A stretch of DNA of 64,000 nt from Loki-b32 sp964493385 (GTDB lineage: Archaea; Asgardarchaeota; Lokiarchaeia; Sigyniarchaeales; SOKP01). The notes beneath the pieces are model-generated. The model had not been told where the DNA came from. It saw only the letters and a program-made list of their open reading frames with translations, and did not search any database. Below, in pieces: positions 61,141-64,000 of the stretch. The stretch covers positions 1-64,000 of the forward strand of contig CAZBNW010000001.1 in assembly GCA_964493385.1 (NCBI GenBank). The letters run 5' to 3'. A program made the translations under genes and the position numbers. The number at the start of each line of letters is the position of its first letter. Position 1 is the stretch's first letter.

Positions 61141-62026
61141 CCATATCTATTACAATTGTATGCTCCTCTTGAGCTACGGGTTCTTTAGATTTTTCTACTA
61201 GAATATGATATTTATCTAAAATTTTTTTTCTTATGAAAGATTCAATAGTTCTCAGTATATTATTTTTAGGTATAAGATTATTATTTTCTATCCATCGTAG
61301 CGAAAATGGAAGGTGTCGAAAGTTTTTCTCGATTTTATTCATATATCCTAAGTGTTCATATGGCATATTTTTTTTGATTCTTTTTACAAATCGAAATATA
61401 TAGGCATTTTTCCCATTCTCGACTTTTCCTACACCAGAAGTAGCAAAAGGTTCACAAGCATATGCATCTCCTGGTTTTAATACTTGATTGTGCATTTTTT
61501 CCTTATAATTTGGAATGAAAGATCCGGCGTGTAAATTATATTGCTTTAATTCATGGCCACCCAAATTTATTATAGGGCGTAAACCTCGATTTATAATCTT
61601 TTGAGCAATGACTTCACCAAGTTCATATAATTTAGTTCCTGGATTAAATAATTCAATCGCAGCTTCAAGAGCTTCTTTTGCTGCTTCGATGTAATTTTGG
61701 AGCTTAGGATCCTCGTTGATATTAATAGTAAATGCAGAATCTGCAATATATCCGTTAAAATGTGCCCCAATATCAATTTTTAATAATCCTTTTTCTGGAA
61801 CTGTAGTCTGATCATCAATTGGAGGGCTATAATGAGCAGCAATTTCATTTAAAGACATATTGATTGGAAAAGAAAGTCCACATCCGTTCTTTATTATTTC
61901 CTCTTCGCATTTATTTGCGATTTCTAAAAATGGTTCTCCTGGTTTAACTAATTTTTTTGCTAATTTTTTAGCAGCAATAAGTCCACTTCCAGCTTTGATA
62001 TAATCCTTAATATAACTATTTGTCAT
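61109..62026 (-). CDS. map: Methionine aminopeptidase, type II
   Basis: A 305-residue dinuclear metalloprotease that removes the initiator methionine. Metal ligands are D85 and D96 (KIDIGAHFNGYIADSAF), the His in GGHEL, the Glu in ACEPFATSG and the Glu in EEHTIVID; H65 is near the active site. The type II helical insertion between the last ligands is present. Length is normal for archaea. It is 33 bp downstream of aspS on the same strand and overlaps the next gene. Confidence 0.95.
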   Translation of the reverse strand: MTNSYIKDYIKAGSGLIAAKKLAKKLVKPGEPFLEIANKCEEEIIKNGCGLSFPINMSLNEIAAHYSPPIDDQTTVPEKGLLKIDIGAHFNGYIADSAFTININEDPKLQNYIEAAKEALEAAIELFNPGTKLYELGEVIAQKIINRGLRPIINLGGHELKQYNLHAGSFIPNYKEKMHNQVLKPGDAYACEPFATSGVGKVENGKNAYIFRFVKRIKKNMPYEHLGYMNKIEKNFRHLPFSLRWIENNNLIPKNNILRTIESFIRKKILDKYHILVEKSKEPVAQEEHTIVIDMDGNRIVTTKE

Positions 62027-62059
62027 TTTTTTCGAAGATGTTATTATTAATAAATAAAA

Positions 62060-63382
62060 TTAAGGAATTAATCGATCGGGTGTTCTTGGATACATAACCG
62101 ATTCCCGGATATCATCTAATCCACATAAAAGAGTTAACCATCTATCAACACCTAATCCAAATCCTGCATGTGGCGGCATTCCATAATCAAATGCATTAAG
62201 ATGTGATGTAAACGCAAGTGAGTTAAGTCCTTTTTCTTCAAGTGCTTTTACTAATTGTTCTTTATTGTGAACTCTAGTACCTCCTGAAGTCAATTCTAAC
62301 ATTCCTTTTTGCAGATCAAAGGATTCACTGTATTTATGATTTTTTGAGGGCATAATGTAAAAAGGTTTAATAGACATTGGCCAATGAGTAATATAATAAT
62401 ATTCAGTTAGTTCTTCACCTAATTTCCTATAAGCCTCAGTAGAAATGTCTTCTCCGAATTCAATGTTCAATCTAAATTTTTTATTAATTAAATCAATGAT
62501 TTCTTCATACTTATATCTTGGAAAAGGAATGTCTGGTACGATTGTTTTATTTTCCATTTCTAAATATTTTAATGCTGATATTTGATTCTCTCTTATATCT
62601 TTAATGACAGTATGAACCATTTCCTCCAATATTTTAAGAATATCTTCCATTGTTGAAAATGCCATTTCTACGTCTAAAGTAAAAATCTCACATAAATGTC
62701 TTTTTGTGCGGCTTTTTTCAGCTCTAAAACAATCACTTATTTCAAAAACCTTTTCATATACTCCGCTCAATTGTTCTTTATATAATTGAGCAGATTGAGT
62801 AAGAAATGCTTCTTTTTCAAAGTATATAATAGGAAATAACTCAGTACCTCCTTCTGTTGCAGACCCTATAATTTTGGGTGTTGTTATCTCAGTAAAATCT
62901 CTTTCAAATAAAAATTTCCTAATAGATCTAAGCAATTCTCCTCTAATCTCAAACACAGCTTGATTTTTAAGGGATCTTAGATCTAAAGCTCTATTATTCA
63001 ATCTTAGATCTAACTCTGAGATAGTTTCTCCTGTCATATCTATAGGAAGCTTATCAGGTGTAGTATTTAATATTTTTATTTCAGTAGGAATAATTTCAAT
63101 TCCTCCTGGTGCTTCATTGAACGCTTTTACAATTCCCTTTACCATTATGCAATATTGATATCCAACTTTTGCTTTTTCAAACACCTCATCAGAAACAACT
63201 CCCTTTTTTAAGGTTATTTGGCGTTCTCCATATTTATCTTGAAGAGATATAAATTTTAAACCTCCAAGATCCCTGTAATTTCGAACCCATCCACCTAAAA
63301 TGACTTCTTTATTCACTAAATCTGTTGTTACATCTTTCGTGAAATAGATTTTTCTCCAATTATCCAAATTGTCAAGTGGCAA
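62060..63382 (-). CDS. aspS: Aspartyl-tRNA synthetase, archaeal type
   Basis: A 440-residue class II synthetase. An N-terminal OB-fold (about 20-115) precedes the catalytic core with motif 2 (FEISDCFRAEKSRTKRHLCE) and motif 3 (GFGLGVDRWLTLLCG). The bacterial insertion domain is absent, which places it with archaeal enzymes. Such enzymes may be non-discriminating and also charge tRNA-Asn; sequence by eye does not decide. It is divergent from the partial methyltransferase gene at 63465, with an 82-bp spacer. Confidence 0.95.
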   Translation of the reverse strand: MPLDNLDNWRKIYFTKDVTTDLVNKEVILGGWVRNYRDLGGLKFISLQDKYGERQITLKKGVVSDEVFEKAKVGYQYCIMVKGIVKAFNEAPGGIEIIPTEIKILNTTPDKLPIDMTGETISELDLRLNNRALDLRSLKNQAVFEIRGELLRSIRKFLFERDFTEITTPKIIGSATEGGTELFPIIYFEKEAFLTQSAQLYKEQLSGVYEKVFEISDCFRAEKSRTKRHLCEIFTLDVEMAFSTMEDILKILEEMVHTVIKDIRENQISALKYLEMENKTIVPDIPFPRYKYEEIIDLINKKFRLNIEFGEDISTEAYRKLGEELTEYYYITHWPMSIKPFYIMPSKNHKYSESFDLQKGMLELTSGGTRVHNKEQLVKALEEKGLNSLAFTSHLNAFDYGMPPHAGFGLGVDRWLTLLCGLDDIRESVMYPRTPDRLIP

Positions 63383-63464
63383 CTTATAAACTCTTAAAAT
63401 TTTCTCGAATATATTTTTTAAAATTAAAGTAAAAATAAAATTTTTGCCATCTTATCTTATATTT

Positions 63465-64000
63465 ATGGTAAATTTGAAATGGAAAGGAAAATTGAATAGA
63501 AAAGATATTCTTTCAAAAATATATGAAACTACACCTTTCCATATTCTTGATATTTATCCGTCTATCAGTATTAACACTAAATCGGAACAAAACTGGCAAA
63601 ACTTATTGATTTGGGGAGAAAACAAGGCAGTAATGAATTCATTGTTAGAAAAATTCAAAAATAAAATCCATCTTATATATATTGATCCTCCGTTTGCTAC
63701 AGGAGGAGATTTCAATCTTAAGATTCAAATAGGAGAAGTTGGAAAATATGTGGATGAAATTGCCTATAGAGATAAGTGGGGACAGGGATTAGACGATTAT
63801 TTGGACTTTTTACATGAAAGGCTTATTATAATGAAAGAGTTGTTAGCACATAATGGTTCTATATACATACATTTAGATTGGCATATATCTCATTATATAA
63901 AAATAATAATGGATGAGATTTTTGGAATTGAAAATTTTAGGAACGAGATAATATGGGCATATCCCGCCGCTTCAGTTAAAACAAGACGATTTTTTATGAG
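63465..64000 (+). CDS. DNA adenine methyltransferase, type III-like, partial
   Basis: 178 N-terminal residues are present; the gene runs off the right edge. LIWGENKAVMNSLL is a SAM- or substrate-side element and IYIDPPFATGGDF contains the DPPF catalytic motif of N6-adenine methylases, followed by LAHNGSIYIHLDWHISHY. The order DPPY-type motif before the SAM-binding FxGxG, which would lie beyond the window, is typical of beta-class or type III Mod enzymes. No restriction partner is visible. It may be part of a restriction-modification or other accessory locus that begins here. Confidence 0.82.
   Translation, partial: MVNLKWKGKLNRKDILSKIYETTPFHILDIYPSISINTKSEQNWQNLLIWGENKAVMNSLLEKFKNKIHLIYIDPPFATGGDFNLKIQIGEVGKYVDEIAYRDKWGQGLDDYLDFLHERLIIMKELLAHNGSIYIHLDWHISHYIKIIMDEIFGIENFRNEIIWAYPAASVKTRRFFM

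Overview
This window looks like the chromosome of a low-GC Asgard archaeon, probably of the Lokiarchaeia / Promethearchaeales type. The core genes are archaeal: ribosomal protein S8e, SRP19, proteasome beta subunit, a histone, archaeal Thr-, Glu- and Asp-tRNA synthetases, CTP-dependent riboflavin kinase with FAD synthetase, type II methionine aminopeptidase, Alba-like protein, translin and MtxX. Mixed with them are eukaryote-like signatures typical of Asgards: a Ras/Arf-like small GTPase, an Rpn11-like JAMM protease, a longin-like protein with a winged helix, zinc-ribbon proteins with Ig-like beta-sandwich segments, and a long helical protein that may be BRO1-like. Family assignments rest on reading motifs by eye; no database search was run.

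Layout. 1-4.3 kb: partial metallo-beta-lactamase gene, two Cys-containing or conserved hypotheticals, a short histone, a DUF3795 protein and a zinc-ribbon protein. 4.3-7.7 kb: DUF4443 regulator with a small JAMM protease, proteasome beta, S8e, HypA, SRP19 and an interrupted tRNA-Pro(GGG). 7.7-9.3 kb: a tandem-HNH protein between that tRNA and a degenerate tRNA-like sequence. 9.4-21 kb: family 3 glycosidase, MtxX-like protein, CPBP protease, a zinc-ribbon/helical protein, GluRS, an alkylsulfatase-like hydrolase, nitronate monooxygenase and a HAD phosphatase. 21.1-28 kb: interrupted tRNA-Arg(GCG), HAD, NDP-sugar pyrophosphorylase, and a co-directional amidase / aldehyde dehydrogenase / SDR group. 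28-38 kb: methyltransferase, membrane proteins, GPH sugar symporter, radical SAM protein, tautomerase, NYN nuclease, nucleotidyltransferase, the longin-like protein with a CheD-like protein, and a GHMP kinase. 38-44 kb: CDP-alcohol phosphatidyltransferase, RibK/RibL, translin, ThrRS, HAD and small GTPase. 44-53 kb: two paralogous membrane acyltransferases flanking a GT-C glycosyltransferase, a membrane-bound ArsR-like regulator, an MfnD-like ATP-grasp ligase and the helical BRO1-like candidate. 53.5-64 kb: IscU-like scaffold, hydrolase, PRPP synthetase, UPF0200 kinase, Rpn11-like JAMM, Alba-like protein, VTT membrane protein, cyclophilin-like protein, a 0.6-kb gene-free region, nucleotidyltransferase, methionine aminopeptidase, AspRS and the start of a DNA adenine methyltransferase.

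Functional themes. Protein turnover is represented by the proteasome beta subunit and two JAMM proteases. Sugar-nucleotide and cell-surface chemistry is represented by three nucleotidyltransferases, a GHMP kinase, an SDR, a GT-C enzyme and two acyltransferases. Flavin synthesis is a compact RibL-RibK pair.

Most unusual points: both tRNA genes appear interrupted at non-canonical positions; the CheD-like protein lacks the segment that should hold its catalytic Cys and follows the longin-like gene by 4 bp; and up to three genes seem to need a start codon other than ATG, GTG or TTG. No CRISPR array, insertion sequence, rRNA or clear prophage was seen.
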